Part shown: in pieces, positions 25,347 through 35,195 of the stretch
Numbering within the stretch: position 1 is the first letter of the stretch
Layout: every line of letters begins with the position of its first letter
From: JBBDMX01 sp040878035
GTDB lineage: Bacteria; Planctomycetota; Phycisphaerae; Phycisphaerales; Phycisphaeraceae
Assembly (NCBI GenBank): GCA_040878035.1
Contig: JBBDMX010000030.1
Location: forward strand, 73,198 to 137,197
Length of the DNA: 64,000 nt
Direction: 5' to 3'
Program-made: the position numbers and the translations under genes
Notes under the pieces: model-generated
What the model was told of the DNA's origin: nothing
Seen by the model: only the letters and a program-made list of their open reading frames with translations
Databases searched by the model: none

Positions 25347-27611
25347 CTAGGAATTCCTTCGCAGCCCGCGCGTCATCATCATCGCCCCGCCCAGGGCCAG
25401 CAGCGCCAGCGAGGCGGGCTCGGGGATCGTCGTCAGGGCGATCTGGTTGCCCTGGTAGCTGTAGTTGATGGTGTAACCGGTGGGCAGATTGCTGATGGAG
25501 GCGAACTGGGCGCCGGTCAGTGAGCCGTAGCTGGCAAAGATGTAAGCCGCGTCGTTGAGGCTCAGGGCGTCAAAATCGACGGTGGCGGCCGTGATGTCCA
25601 GGATATTGCTTACGTTGAGCAAGTCGGATGAGCCCGCGCCCGCGCCATCGAGTTCGACGAGCATCGTGCCGGCCAACAGAACATCGCCGGTGACGCTGAG
25701 GGCGCCGATAGAGTTGCCAGGGGCCAGGAATCCGCCGGCCTGAACGGTGACGATGCCGGCCACGCTGCCGCCGCCGCTGAAGGTGCCGTCGATGAAGATC
25801 GACCCGGCGTTGCTCACCGCACCGGTCTGAATGTTGAGGTGTGTCAGCGGGTTGGCGGCACTGCCAATGTCCTTGCCGCCCATGGCCAGCGTGCCGCCGT
25901 TGATGTTGACGGTGCTGGTGGCGGTGGCGCTGCCGGAGGCATTGCCGGCGGCGATGGCGTTGTTGAGCGTCATCACGCCGCCATTGAGGTTGAGGGTGCC
26001 GGAAGCCGAGTCCGTGGAACCGGTGACGGTGGTCGAAATATTGGCCAGCAGAATCGCCGGTGCCGAGCCCGCCGACTGCACTGACAGCGTTCCGCCGTTC
26101 ATCGTCAGCGTTCCCTGGGCGGATACGGCGACGGAACTGTTGGTCGCGGTTCCGGTATATGAGCCGATCAGGACCGCAGGCCCGGTGCTGGTTGTGGCGA
26201 CAATGACGCTGGTGGCGTCGAGATGGCCGATCACGACGGAGCCGATGCCTTTGGTCGCGCCGTTGCCCGGGCTCGAAGGCCCAGACAGCCTGCCGATGGT
26301 CAGGACGCCGGTGCTGACCGTCGTGCTGCCCTGAAGATCCAGATGGTTCAGCACATTGCTGCTGAGCGTCAATGCGCCGGCCGCGCCGCCTACGCCGCCG
26401 CCGGCCTTGTTGCCGACCGAAAGCTGACTCAGCGTGCCGTTGAACCTGCCGTCGAGGGTCATCGTGCCGTTGGCGCTTCCTCCTGTGCTGTTATCTTCGT
26501 AGCCGATGCGAAGCTGGGAGCGGCCGCCGGAGGTACCGTCGAGCGTCAAACTACCCGTTGCGCCCAGCGTAAAGGTGGTGGCGGCGGACTTGACTCCGCC
26601 GACCACGAAGAGCGGGGTATGGACGGTGGTCGTGCCGTTTCCGGCATCCACGGTGGCCTTGCCGGTGTTGTTGCTGCCTTCGCCGAGCATCACCTCGGTG
26701 CTCGCGGTAATGGTGTTGGTGGCCGCCAGCTTGAGCGTTCCATCGCCAAAGAGATTACTGCCACCGCTGCTGGTGTTGTCACCGACACCAAAGGAACCGA
26801 CGTTGGCGGTGAAGGAGGCAGCGGCGCTGAGGTCCAACAGGCCGTAGGTCGTCCCTGTGCTGGCTCCAGTGATTCGCCCGACACCCACGAGGCTTGACGA
26901 GCCACTGCCGACCGAAAGCGAAGCGCCGGCCAGCAGAGCCACCCCTCCGGGGGAGGCCAGTGTGCCGCCGCCGGCGAGCAGGCTGCCAAGCGTATTGGTG
27001 CCACCCAGGGTAAGCGTGCTGATGTTGCCCTTGGTCAGCGTAAAGCCACTGCCGTCGATCCCACCGGTGAACTTGAAGGTTGCCGTGCCGGCACCGGTGA
27101 CGGTGGTACTGGCGCCAAGTTTGACGGCGTTCTGCACGTCATAAACGATCGCGCGGTTGTTGGTGGAATTGTTGAGCGCGCCCAGGTTGATGGTGGGCGT
27201 GCTTGCACCGGGGTTGGTGAGCAGCAATGCTCCGCCGGCGCCGGCGACGTTGATGGTGGCGGTCAAAGTTGAATCCGAGACGCCGTTATGAGTGCCATTG
27301 AGCGTCAGCACGTTGAGGACGAAATCCTCGGTGCCGCCGGCGGGGTTGACGTCGATATCGTTGGTGGCGGTATAGTCCACCGGCGACGTGCTGGTGGCCA
27401 CAACAGAGTTGAAGACGAGGTTGTCAGTGTTGTTGGCGCCCGAAGGCACCAGGCCTGCGGTTGGGCTGCTGGTCCATTTGCTCGAGTCGCTCCAGTTGCC
27501 CGTGCCGACAGTGCTACCTGACCATGTAAACGTGTCGGCCTGTGCCGAACCGACCGCCAGGACCATTAAGCCCGCGGTCAAGACTGAGGTGATTTTGCAG
27601 CTTCGTGACAT
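25347..27611 (-). CDS. PEP-CTERM surface protein with autotransporter-type beta-strand repeats
   Basis: A 754-residue exported protein. The signal peptide is KITSVLTAGLMVLAVGSAQA; the mature start TFTWSGSTVGTGNWSDSSKW is typical of proteins with autotransporter-associated beta-strand repeats. The body is a long Gly/Thr/Ser-rich beta-helix, and the end is IPEPASLALLALGGAMMMTR followed by basic residues, a PEP-CTERM sorting signal cut by an exosortase. Start ATG 27611 is set by AAGGAGA six bases before; the frame is open far upstream but that is untranslated leader. It would be displayed on the cell surface or in the matrix. Likely first gene of an operon with the LacI gene and pseudopilins. 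Confidence 0.88.
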   Translation of the reverse strand: MSRSCKITSVLTAGLMVLAVGSAQADTFTWSGSTVGTGNWSDSSKWTSSPTAGLVPSGANNTDNLVFNSVVATSTSPVDYTATNDIDVNPAGGTEDFVLNVLTLNGTHNGVSDSTLTATINVAGAGGALLLTNPGASTPTINLGALNNSTNNRAIVYDVQNAVKLGASTTVTGAGTATFKFTGGIDGSGFTLTKGNISTLTLGGTNTLGSLLAGGGTLASPGGVALLAGASLSVGSGSSSLVGVGRITGASTGTTYGLLDLSAAASFTANVGSFGVGDNTSSGGSNLFGDGTLKLAATNTITASTEVMLGEGSNNTGKATVDAGNGTTTVHTPLFVVGGVKSAATTFTLGATGSLTLDGTSGGRSQLRIGYEDNSTGGSANGTMTLDGRFNGTLSQLSVGNKAGGGVGGAAGALTLSSNVLNHLDLQGSTTVSTGVLTIGRLSGPSSPGNGATKGIGSVVIGHLDATSVIVATTSTGPAVLIGSYTGTATNSSVAVSAQGTLTMNGGTLSVQSAGSAPAILLANISTTVTGSTDSASGTLNLNGGVMTLNNAIAAGNASGSATATSTVNINGGTLAMGGKDIGSAANPLTHLNIQTGAVSNAGSIFIDGTFSGGGSVAGIVTVQAGGFLAPGNSIGALSVTGDVLLAGTMLVELDGAGAGSSDLLNVSNILDITAATVDFDALSLNDAAYIFASYGSLTGAQFASISNLPTGYTINYSYQGNQIALTTIPEPASLALLALGGAMMMTRGLRRNS

Positions 27612-27862
27612 GCATGTTCTCCTTCGGGTTGGATGGATCATGAAAGGTTGGCCGCGGAAGTGCGGCAGAGAAAGAAGGTCAGACTGTGCTTGTTGGGTTG
27701 CCATTTGTTGGGCTGGCGACGCACGAGTCAGCATTCGTTGTGTGACTTGACCAGAGTGGCTCTTCGACATGTCTGCTCTCCTTCTGTGGGCTGGAATAGG
27801 ACTGGGCTTACGCAGATCACCGGTACACTGACTTGAGACCCGACCATCCGAATACGGCGAAC

Positions 27863-27891
27863 ATCTAACCATACGAAAACGTTTTTGTCAA
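27863..27891 (-). promoter_or_regulatory. Promoter with LacI-type operator
   Basis: On the minus strand TTGACA (27891-27886) is followed after 17 bases by TTAGAT (27868-27863, or TAGATG). The spacer holds AAAACGTTTT (27876-27885), a perfect palindrome with central CG; the longer form is ACGAAAACGTTTTTGT at 27873-27888 with one mismatch. This is the shape of LacI-family operators. It lies about 250 bases upstream of the PEP-CTERM gene, and the nearby LacI regulator is the natural candidate. Confidence 0.5.
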
Positions 27892-28037
27892 GTGAATTCT
27901 AACACGCTTCTGCGCCATTGCAAGGCTTGATGACCGCGCCGGCGCAACATTGCCCTGTAAGCAGCCGCCAGCCCCATTATGTCGATTTTCCCTTGTTTTA
28001 CAGCATGGTATGCGCACTGGATGGTTCTGGATGCCCC

Positions 28038-28066
28038 TTGACCGCCCGCGCCGCAACCCGTATCAT
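28038..28066 (+). promoter_or_regulatory. Sigma-70-like promoter
   Basis: TTGACC (28038-28043), 17-base spacer, TATCAT (28061-28066) on the plus strand, giving a leader of about 100 bases before ATG 28171. The palindrome CGAAATCACTTTCG (28104-28117, arms CGAAA/TTTCG) lies in that leader and could be a repressor site. The rest of 27612-28170 shows nothing coding. Confidence 0.4.
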
Positions 28067-28170
28067 CGGGGTCTATCGATCGCAGAAGGACGAATAGGCC
28101 TTACGAAATCACTTTCGAGCATGGTTTTCTGATCTTCCGCCATGCCGTTTCCCTCCGGTTTGCCTTCAGC

Positions 28171-29223
28171 ATGCCCACCCCATCGGCACCATCCCGTCCC
28201 TTTCGACTGGCGTCGTTCCGCGACATGGTGCTAACCCACCTGGAACGCCTGGCGGATCAAAATGGCGCGTATGGGTCCTACCGCGCGGGGCTGGGCCGGC
28301 GGCCCGACCTCTACTCCAGCCTCGACGCCGCCATCATGCGCACCATCATGGGCGAGGACCTGCGGCAGACCCTCTCCGACGAACAGCGGCGGCAATGGTG
28401 CGAGCACATCAACTCCTTTGCAGTACACCATTTCCACCGCCCAAGGGAAGGCAGCTACTGCGACACCCTGGGCCACAGCCCCTTGCACGCCAACGGCATG
28501 GTAGTCGGCGCCTTAGGCGCGATCGGCGGCAAGCAGAAGTATCCCTGCCGGTTATATGACGGGTTCGACACGCCCGACAAGGTCGCCCCCTGGCTGGAGC
28601 GCGAGATCGACTGGACAGCGCCGTGGAGCGAGAGCCACCTTTTCTGGGGCGGGCTGCATTGTTTTAGCTTCAGTTCGCGCTGCACGCCGCAGTGGCTCGG
28701 CGTGACGTTTGCCTGGCTGGATGCCCACGTCGATCCGGCGACGGGCTGGTGGCGGCGGGGGGTCGCGCCGCGCAGTGCATTTGAGCCGTTGGGTGGGGCG
28801 GTGCACATTCTGCCCATCTATCCCCACCATGGCCGGGTGTTCCCGTATCCGCGGCAGATGATCGACTCGACCCTGGCGCTCCAGTTGTCCACCGGCCGGT
28901 GGCACCCCAAGTCGGATCGCGTCCTGGATTACCTGGAGCTTGACGCACTCTATGTCCTTGCCTTGCTGGGCGCCCAGGAGCCGGACTATCGCCGGGATGA
29001 CATCCTCGCGGCCGTGGGTCGCTATGGCCAGGTCGTCCGCTCATACCTGGAGGATCGCCGGGACCATTACTTGTCGCAGCACCCGCACTATCTGCTGGCG
29101 GGCGTGGGCGTGATGGGCCTGCTGCACCAACTGCTGCCTGACGAGTTCGTGGACGACGCGGCCTGGACCGACATTTTCTCCGACCGCCGGCTGTATCAGA
29201 CCAGCGAGGTCGAAATTTTCTAA
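28171..29223 (+). CDS. Uncharacterised alpha/alpha-toroid-like protein
   Basis: A 350-residue cytoplasmic protein I cannot assign to a named family. The sequence is mostly helical with aromatic and His-rich loops (INSFAVHHFHRPREGSYC, LHANGMVVGALGAIGGKQKY, ESHLFWGGLHCFSFSSRC, YYLTA-like repeats), resembling the alpha/alpha-toroid scaffold of prenyltransferase-like or lanthionine-cyclase-like proteins or glycoside-hydrolase barrels. It lies 12 bases before a beta-helix protein gene, so it probably works on the same polysaccharide. Possible roles are a hydrolase or a helper; sequence alone does not decide. Confidence 0.6.
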   Translation: MPTPSAPSRPFRLASFRDMVLTHLERLADQNGAYGSYRAGLGRRPDLYSSLDAAIMRTIMGEDLRQTLSDEQRRQWCEHINSFAVHHFHRPREGSYCDTLGHSPLHANGMVVGALGAIGGKQKYPCRLYDGFDTPDKVAPWLEREIDWTAPWSESHLFWGGLHCFSFSSRCTPQWLGVTFAWLDAHVDPATGWWRRGVAPRSAFEPLGGAVHILPIYPHHGRVFPYPRQMIDSTLALQLSTGRWHPKSDRVLDYLELDALYVLALLGAQEPDYRRDDILAAVGRYGQVVRSYLEDRRDHYLSQHPHYLLAGVGVMGLLHQLLPDEFVDDAAWTDIFSDRRLYQTSEVEIF

Positions 29224-29235
29224 CAGGAGTTCGCA

Positions 29236-32109
29236 ATGACGCGCTATCGAATCGGCTTGATGTTGCTGGGCGTGGTGCTGGCGGTTGCCCCGGTGTCTGC
29301 CGCCGAGGACAACCTGCTGACCAACGGTGATTTTAGCCAGGTCGGCGAGGGCGGGACGCCCACCGGCTGGAGGATCGGCAAAGGCGATCAGGTGAGCGTG
29401 GACACTTCCGAAGTACCGCAAGGCGCCAAGGCCAGTCTGCGCGTGGTGGTGCAGACGGCCTCGAACAACTACGGCGAGATCAGCCAGCGTCTCAAGATCA
29501 AGCCTGGCCAGACCTACAAGCTCACGGGCACGCTCAAGAGCTCCAAGGCGCGCCTGGCGTTCTTTCAGATCAAGCTCTTCGAGGACAAGACGGAACTCAA
29601 GCGCATCACCTCGGACAAGAGCGGCGGGGCGTGGAAGACGGTGGAGCTGAAGTTCGACACGGGTAAGGCGACCATGGTGGAAGTGATGTGTCGCTACACG
29701 CGCGGCGACGCGGATAAGGATGAGAAGGCGTGGTTTGCCGCTGTGAGCCTGGTGGAATCCAAGCCCGAGCCCGCCGAGGTGATCGATGCCAAGGCGGTGG
29801 CGACCTTTCAGTCCGCCGGCGTGACGGTCAACTACCGCGGTGACCCCACCGAGCTGGCGGCGTGCAAGGTGCGCTATCGTTTGAAAGACGCCGCCGAGTG
29901 GCGCGAAGCGATGGATCTGGTTCGCTGCGCCGGCGAGCATCAGTTTCGCGGCAGCTTGCTCAATCTCCAGCCCGCCAGCGACTATGAAATCGAGTGCCAG
30001 TTGTGGGATGCCGGTTTCCAGGCCGACAAGCCGCTGGCGGTGCAGACGCTGGAGGTGACGACCTGGTCGGATGAAGTGCCGGTGGCCAGGACGGTGCGCC
30101 TGCCGGCCGGGACGTCGAAGGAACCCCTCGTCATTGCCGAGCAAGGCACGCCCGACGGGTGGATCCTTTACACCTCGGCGCAGGATGGTGCCAGCATGAT
30201 CGATGTCTCCGCTGCCGCCTCCGAAGCTCGCGAACCGCAGGCGGCGGTGCGGATCGAGGGCGCCGCCTACGTCATCCTGGAAAACGTCACCATCCGCGGC
30301 GGCGCCGCCAACGCCGTGTACCTCCAGAAATCCCATCACGTGCGCGTCCGCCGTTGCGACATCGCCGGCTGGGGCGATCCGGGGACGCGTAAGGAGGGGC
30401 TGCCCAAAGGGCTGTACGTCGACAAGAACGACAAGCTGATCAATGACCAGGCGGGCGTTCACGTCGGCCCCGAGTGCGCCCAGGTCGTGGTCGAGGGCAA
30501 TTTCATTCACAGCCAGCGCGGCACAGCCAATTCCTGGCAGTACGGTCACCCGGTCGGACCCCAGGGCGTCATCCTGCACAGCACCGCGGGCAACAACGTC
30601 GTGCGCGACAACGAGATCATCGGTGACGAAAAGCACTGGTGGAACGATTGCATCGAGAGCATGTATAACCCTAACGCCAATGGCGGGCCCTTTAGTGACA
30701 CGGACATCTCCGGCAACGTGCTGACCTTCTCCAACGATGACGGCGCCGAGCTCGACGGCGGGCAACGTAACGTACGTTTCTTCAACAACTGGATCCAGTG
30801 GGCCTACTGCGGCCTGAGCTGCGCGCCCAACATCCTGGGACCGTCCTATGCCTTTGGCAACCTGCTGGTGATGCACGGCGACGAGCGCGGGCGTACCAAC
30901 TTCGCCTTGAAGATGGGCGGCGACAAGTTCGCCAATCCCGGCGTGACCTTTCTCTGGCACAACACGGTGATCAGCGATTTTGCGGGCTTGAGCACGGGCC
31001 ACTACGGCAGCGGCGCCACGCCGATCACGGCGCGGAACAACGTGTATGTCTCGGGTTATTTCCGTCTGGCCGGCACCATCGCGGGCAACTACGACTTTGA
31101 TCATGACCTGCTGCCGGCGGGCATTTTCGGGCCCGACGAGGCGGGGTTGGAAGCCCAGGGGTTGGTCGGTGCGCCGCGCTTTGTTGACGCTGACGCCGGC
31201 GATTGGCGCTTGGCGCCGGGCAGTCTCGGTGTCGACGGCGGCCGGAAGCTGCCGGGGGTCAACGATGGTTTTAGCGACCAGGCGCCGGATATGGGCGCGT
31301 TTGAGGTCGGCGTGGCCGGGGCGGATTTTCCCCGACGCGCCGGCGACATGTCCGCGCTGCCGCTCATGGCCCGCCCGACCTGCATCGCCGGCGGGGATGA
31401 CGCCAGCGCCATGCCCGCCCAGGTCCGTCTCACGGTGCCGGCGGCGCTGGGCACGCGCTGGACGGCGCACAGCAACGCCGACTGGCTAAGCTGCGCGCCG
31501 TCGACCGGAGCGGTCGATGGCAAGATGCAGGTGATCAAGGTATCGGCGAGCCGAACGAATCTGGACGTTCGCACCCATCGCAGCGCGGTGACGTTCCGTA
31601 CGGACGCGGGCTACTGCCGCACGGTGCTGGTGGAGCTGCGCGTCGGTCATCGCCAGCCCTTTGCCGTGAATATCGAAGCCGAAGCGGGGGCGGTGTCGGG
31701 CGAGTTTGCGTGTGTGGACGATGCGACGGCCTGGGGCGGGGCCTACCTGCACAGGCCGCAGGCAGCGCCGAGCAGCACCGCGGCCGAAAGCCAGGGTACG
31801 GTGGCGCTGGCGTTCGACGTGCCCGCCGACGGCGTCTATTACGTGCTGGGCCGGGTCATGGCGCCGGGCCCGCGGGCCACCACGCACGACTCTTTTCTAA
31901 CCGCCATGGACGATCAACCCGCCAAACGCTGGGACATGATGCACGCCGGCTCGCCCCTGTGGCATTGGGTACTCGTGGACACCGCCGATGAACACCCGCG
32001 CCGCTTCGAGCTGACCAAGGGCCGGCACGTGCTGCGTATTCTCTCGCGCGAACCACAAGCGCGACTGGACGCCGTCCGCATCAGCAATGAGCCATACCCG
32101 CCCCAGTAG
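29236..32109 (+). CDS. Secreted right-handed beta-helix protein with carbohydrate-binding-like domains
   Basis: A 957-residue exported protein; the signal peptide is IGLMLLGVVLAVAPVSAAED and ACAGGAG precedes ATG 29236. Residues about 25-165 are a jelly-roll carbohydrate-binding-like domain (NLLTNGDFSQVGEGGTPTGW). Residues about 300-690 are a parallel beta-helix (AAYVILENVTIRGGAANAVY, VRRCDIAGWGD, NFIHSQRGTANSW, GNVLTFSNDDGAELDGG) as in pectate lyases, polysaccharide lyases and epimerases. Residues about 720-810 look like a BACON-type domain (ALGTRWTAHSNADWLSCAPS) and the end is another lectin-like sandwich. Probable polysaccharide lyase or binding protein. It has no PEP-CTERM signal. Confidence 0.75.
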   Translation: MTRYRIGLMLLGVVLAVAPVSAAEDNLLTNGDFSQVGEGGTPTGWRIGKGDQVSVDTSEVPQGAKASLRVVVQTASNNYGEISQRLKIKPGQTYKLTGTLKSSKARLAFFQIKLFEDKTELKRITSDKSGGAWKTVELKFDTGKATMVEVMCRYTRGDADKDEKAWFAAVSLVESKPEPAEVIDAKAVATFQSAGVTVNYRGDPTELAACKVRYRLKDAAEWREAMDLVRCAGEHQFRGSLLNLQPASDYEIECQLWDAGFQADKPLAVQTLEVTTWSDEVPVARTVRLPAGTSKEPLVIAEQGTPDGWILYTSAQDGASMIDVSAAASEAREPQAAVRIEGAAYVILENVTIRGGAANAVYLQKSHHVRVRRCDIAGWGDPGTRKEGLPKGLYVDKNDKLINDQAGVHVGPECAQVVVEGNFIHSQRGTANSWQYGHPVGPQGVILHSTAGNNVVRDNEIIGDEKHWWNDCIESMYNPNANGGPFSDTDISGNVLTFSNDDGAELDGGQRNVRFFNNWIQWAYCGLSCAPNILGPSYAFGNLLVMHGDERGRTNFALKMGGDKFANPGVTFLWHNTVISDFAGLSTGHYGSGATPITARNNVYVSGYFRLAGTIAGNYDFDHDLLPAGIFGPDEAGLEAQGLVGAPRFVDADAGDWRLAPGSLGVDGGRKLPGVNDGFSDQAPDMGAFEVGVAGADFPRRAGDMSALPLMARPTCIAGGDDASAMPAQVRLTVPAALGTRWTAHSNADWLSCAPSTGAVDGKMQVIKVSASRTNLDVRTHRSAVTFRTDAGYCRTVLVELRVGHRQPFAVNIEAEAGAVSGEFACVDDATAWGGAYLHRPQAAPSSTAAESQGTVALAFDVPADGVYYVLGRVMAPGPRATTHDSFLTAMDDQPAKRWDMMHAGSPLWHWVLVDTADEHPRRFELTKGRHVLRILSREPQARLDAVRISNEPYPPQ

Positions 32110-32136
32110 CGGCCCGTCCCGGCTACGACTCGGCTC

Positions 32137-32691
32137 TCAGCGCGTTTCCGCTTTGGCCTGCGGAGCTCGTGTCGTGATCGCCTTGAAGAAGTGCTTGTCC
32201 CGGTCTTTCTCGCTGCTGACGGGGAACGACACGACGCTGCCGTCATGGAGCGTGAGCGTGATCGTGCTATCCACAAAGAAGGACGTGTCGCGCACCAGTT
32301 CGACCTCGGCAATCTGGTCGAAGGTCACGCTCGTGGCAGGCGGCTGCGACTCGGCAATGTAGATTGCCACCTGGCGGTCCGAGACGAGATAGAACCCTTC
32401 CTTGATGCCCAGCATGGCGTCGGAGTAGAACCACAGCACCTTTTCGTCGTCGGCCAGGACGCCCAGGTCACGCGCTGTGCGGAGATAATCGGCGGGGACC
32501 TCGTTGGCGGCGTAGACATACGTATCGGGCGTGGTGGCGCCGAACCAGGCGAACAGACCCAGGCACGACGCACACGAGAGCACCGCCGCGCCGCCCAGGG
32601 CGATGAGCAGCCACGCCCACCAGGGCATGCGCCGTCGCGGCGCCGGTTCGTTGGGCGCTCCGGGTGACGAATAGAAGTCGGTGGCAGCCAT
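32137..32691 (-). CDS. Small single-pass membrane protein
   Basis: A 184-residue protein with a proline-rich N-terminus, one transmembrane segment (WWAWLLIALGGAAVLSCASC) at about residues 24-50, and a soluble domain with SDRQVAIYIAESQPPATSVT and ITLTLHDGSVVSFPVSSEKD that resembles a PH-like domain. Function unknown. It is convergent with the beta-helix gene, 27 bases away. Confidence 0.6.
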   Translation of the reverse strand: MAATDFYSSPGAPNEPAPRRRMPWWAWLLIALGGAAVLSCASCLGLFAWFGATTPDTYVYAANEVPADYLRTARDLGVLADDEKVLWFYSDAMLGIKEGFYLVSDRQVAIYIAESQPPATSVTFDQIAEVELVRDTSFFVDSTITLTLHDGSVVSFPVSSEKDRDKHFFKAITTRAPQAKAETR

Positions 32692-32820
32692 GGAGGCATG
32701 CTACCGCGCAGGGTGTGGAAATGGGAAGCAATCAAGGTCCAGGAATATCAGAAGCGGCTCGTCGTCGATCTGCTCGTCGCGCGCGGCACCTGAGATTTCG
32801 TTGAACAGCTTCAGGCGTGG

Positions 32821-33273
32821 TCATGGGGCATCGATTTCGGTAGGCACCGGCTCTCCAGGAGACACGCTGGTGAATTCGTCAAGGCCTATCCGTACACCGC
32901 ACTCTGGACAGCGCCAGTCAACGGATCCTCTCAGGTCGTAATCACAACGGTAGCAGCGGCGGAATCGCCCATCCTTGCACTCGACGTCCAGGAACTCTTC
33001 AACCGCTCGGCGTTGAACCTGCCGCCAGGTATAAAAGAAGAGCCAGACGAACAAAATTGCATGAGCGCCGACTACGGCCGCGAACAGTTCGAAGCCTGCG
33101 GCGGTCGCAAAGGGATAGCCCGCAATGGGGACCAGGAACACCGCCAGAACGATAAGAATCTCATGCCACTTCAGATGCCCAAACTGGATGTCGGCGAGTC
33201 GGGCGATCTTCGACCTATCTGAAGCTGATAGGCGGTAGAACAGCAGAATCCCGTTGTGACGATCAGACAACAT
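32821..33273 (-). CDS. Membrane protein with C-terminal zinc ribbon
   Basis: A 150-residue protein with two hydrophobic segments (ILIVLAVFLVPIAGYPFATA and VGAHAILFVWLFFYTW) and a C-terminal zinc ribbon RCYRCDYDLRGSVDWRCPEC. Membrane proteins with the CYxCxYDLRG...CPECG motif are frequent in planctomycetes and have no known role. ATG 33273 (MLSDRHNGILL) is chosen; the frame is open 14 codons further. It lies 46 bases downstream of the acetylesterase gene and may share its transcript. Confidence 0.6.
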   Translation of the reverse strand: MLSDRHNGILLFYRLSASDRSKIARLADIQFGHLKWHEILIVLAVFLVPIAGYPFATAAGFELFAAVVGAHAILFVWLFFYTWRQVQRRAVEEFLDVECKDGRFRRCYRCDYDLRGSVDWRCPECGVRIGLDEFTSVSPGEPVPTEIDAP

Positions 33274-33318
33274 GGCTTGACCTTGCCCCTTCACCTGCTC
33301 GGGTCCAGCCTCCAACGT

Positions 33319-34902
33319 TTACTGCGCCTTGGCCGTGGTCAGCGGCCAGTCATCCGTGCGGAACGGCGATGCCGGCAGGTCCGCTTTGTTGAACAGGTTG
33401 CATTCAGGATTACTGGCCCAGGCATAGCGGACGGCGACAGGTTGGCCAGCGGCGGGGCTGCTGACGATCACGCTATCGCCGTCAATTCTGGCATCGGCCC
33501 AGACGAATTTGCGATCATCACCTGCAATGGCGAAGCCCTTGAGCGTATCGCCTTCCTTGATGACCAGGCCGCCCTTGACGTGGCTGAAGGTCAGGCGGAT
33601 GGTGTTGCCTTCGATCTTCATGGTGTCGTAGACGGGCCCCGAGTATTCCACGTCCTTGGCGTAGACCTGGGCCAGAGCCCACAGGGCCAGGCGTTTGCCC
33701 ACATCCTGCTTGTTGGTGGGATGGATGTCCTTGGCATCGCCGATGTCGATGATCACCGCCAGGCCGCAGTTGGGCACGTTTTTCGCCGTCAGCACCTGGG
33801 CCTCGCGCAGCTCGGCCCATGTAGACTCGGCGGGCTGGTCGAGGCGCTTGGTGTAGTTGGCCAGTTGCACGATGCCGAAGGGGAAGTCGCCCTGGCCTGG
33901 CTCCAGTTGTCCGGCTGCGGTCCAGGTTTGCCGCCAACTGGTGATCATCGCCGGCAGCAAGGTGCGGTACTGCCAGGCGCGCCCGGCATTGGATTCACCC
34001 TGGTACCAGATGGCCCCTTTGATGGCGAAGGGCACCAGCGGATGGATGCGGGCGTTGTAGAGCACGGCGGGCAGTTGCGGGTTGTTCGCCGTCTTGGGAG
34101 GCGCATTGGGCTTGCGCGGCACGGGCTGGCCATCTTCCTTGGCCAGCGCCGCCACGGTTTCCCACCGCGCCAGGTCCGCCTCATACTTCTCCAGCAGTTG
34201 GGGATAAGTGTTGGCGTAGTTCTCGGTCCGTTGAAGAATGGTCGCAAACTCCGGCTCGGCCTGGAGCGTCGCCAGCGGCGTCCAAGCCTCGGCGGGCGTG
34301 CCGCCCCACGACGAGTTGATCAGCCCGATGGGGACATCAAGTTCCTTGTGCAGGTCTCGGCCAAAGAAGTAGCCCACCGCGGAAAACGTGCGCACGGTGA
34401 TCGGGTCGCACGCCTGCCATTGGCCTTCGCAATCATCCTGCGGGGTCTGGGCGACCTTGCGGCCTACGGAAAACAGGCGGATCGACGGATACCGGGCCGC
34501 ACCCATTTCCTCCACGGCGTTGTCGATGCGTTGCGGCGACATCTCCATGTTGGACTGGCCCGAGCAGAGCCACACATCGCCAAAGAGAATGTCGTCCAAC
34601 TCGATGGTGTTCTTGCCCGCGACGGTGATGCGCACCGGCCCGCCGGCTTTCTGCGGCGGGAGCTTGACCATCCACTTGCCGTCGGCGCCGGCCTGCACGG
34701 GCGCGAGCTTGGTGTCGCCGAGGGTGACGGTCACGGTTTCACCGGGGTCAGCCCAGCCCCACAGCGGCGCCGCCGCCTCACGCTGGAGCACCATGCCGCT
34801 GCCGATCACATGCGGCAGGCGCACGTCGCCGCGGACATTAGCCAAGGGATAAAGAGCCAGGACCAAAGCAAAGATCGCGATCGAAATACGCCGGGTGAAC
34901 AT
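33319..34902 (-). CDS. Sialate O-acetylesterase-like enzyme
   Basis: A 527-residue exported enzyme of the SASA (carbohydrate acetylesterase, SGNH) type. The signal peptide is ISIAIFALVLALYPLANVRG. The family sequence LPHVIGSGMVLQREAAAPLW opens the mature protein; the nucleophile is in WLCSGQSNMEM, the oxyanion residues in INSSWGGTPAEAW and IWYQGESNAG, and the catalytic Asp-His in AKDIHPTNKQD. It removes acetyl groups from sugars, here probably from acetylated hemicellulose rather than sialic acid. ATG 34902 has AAGGA at 9 bases; the frame starts 11 codons earlier. Confidence 0.9.
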   Translation of the reverse strand: MFTRRISIAIFALVLALYPLANVRGDVRLPHVIGSGMVLQREAAAPLWGWADPGETVTVTLGDTKLAPVQAGADGKWMVKLPPQKAGGPVRITVAGKNTIELDDILFGDVWLCSGQSNMEMSPQRIDNAVEEMGAARYPSIRLFSVGRKVAQTPQDDCEGQWQACDPITVRTFSAVGYFFGRDLHKELDVPIGLINSSWGGTPAEAWTPLATLQAEPEFATILQRTENYANTYPQLLEKYEADLARWETVAALAKEDGQPVPRKPNAPPKTANNPQLPAVLYNARIHPLVPFAIKGAIWYQGESNAGRAWQYRTLLPAMITSWRQTWTAAGQLEPGQGDFPFGIVQLANYTKRLDQPAESTWAELREAQVLTAKNVPNCGLAVIIDIGDAKDIHPTNKQDVGKRLALWALAQVYAKDVEYSGPVYDTMKIEGNTIRLTFSHVKGGLVIKEGDTLKGFAIAGDDRKFVWADARIDGDSVIVSSPAAGQPVAVRYAWASNPECNLFNKADLPASPFRTDDWPLTTAKAQ

Positions 34903-35195
34903 CAGGTTGGTTCCTTGTAAAGAGGATCGCATCATATCTGGAATCGCAGGGAAAGCCTGGGTCGTCCCTGGCCCTGCCGCCTGCCCCAGGCGCGGGCCTC
35001 ACGTGCCAGCAACTCGTTTGTAACGGGCGAGGGAGTCTATCAAAAGCGCATTTAACCATTGCGGATTAGGCTTGGGAGCTATTGCGGTCTCCTGTGTACA
35101 GGAAACTGACGCGCGCAGCCGATAGGCGATCAGGCAGCGTCCGGCGCGACCGGTTGGTCACCTCGGTCCGGGGCCGATGCATCGTGGAGTTCACC

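Noticed and set aside
29041..31470. 809-residue minus-strand open frame
   Set aside because: It lies fully opposite the beta-helix protein gene; composition is that of a GC-bias shadow, rich in Gln, Ala, Arg and His with no known motif.
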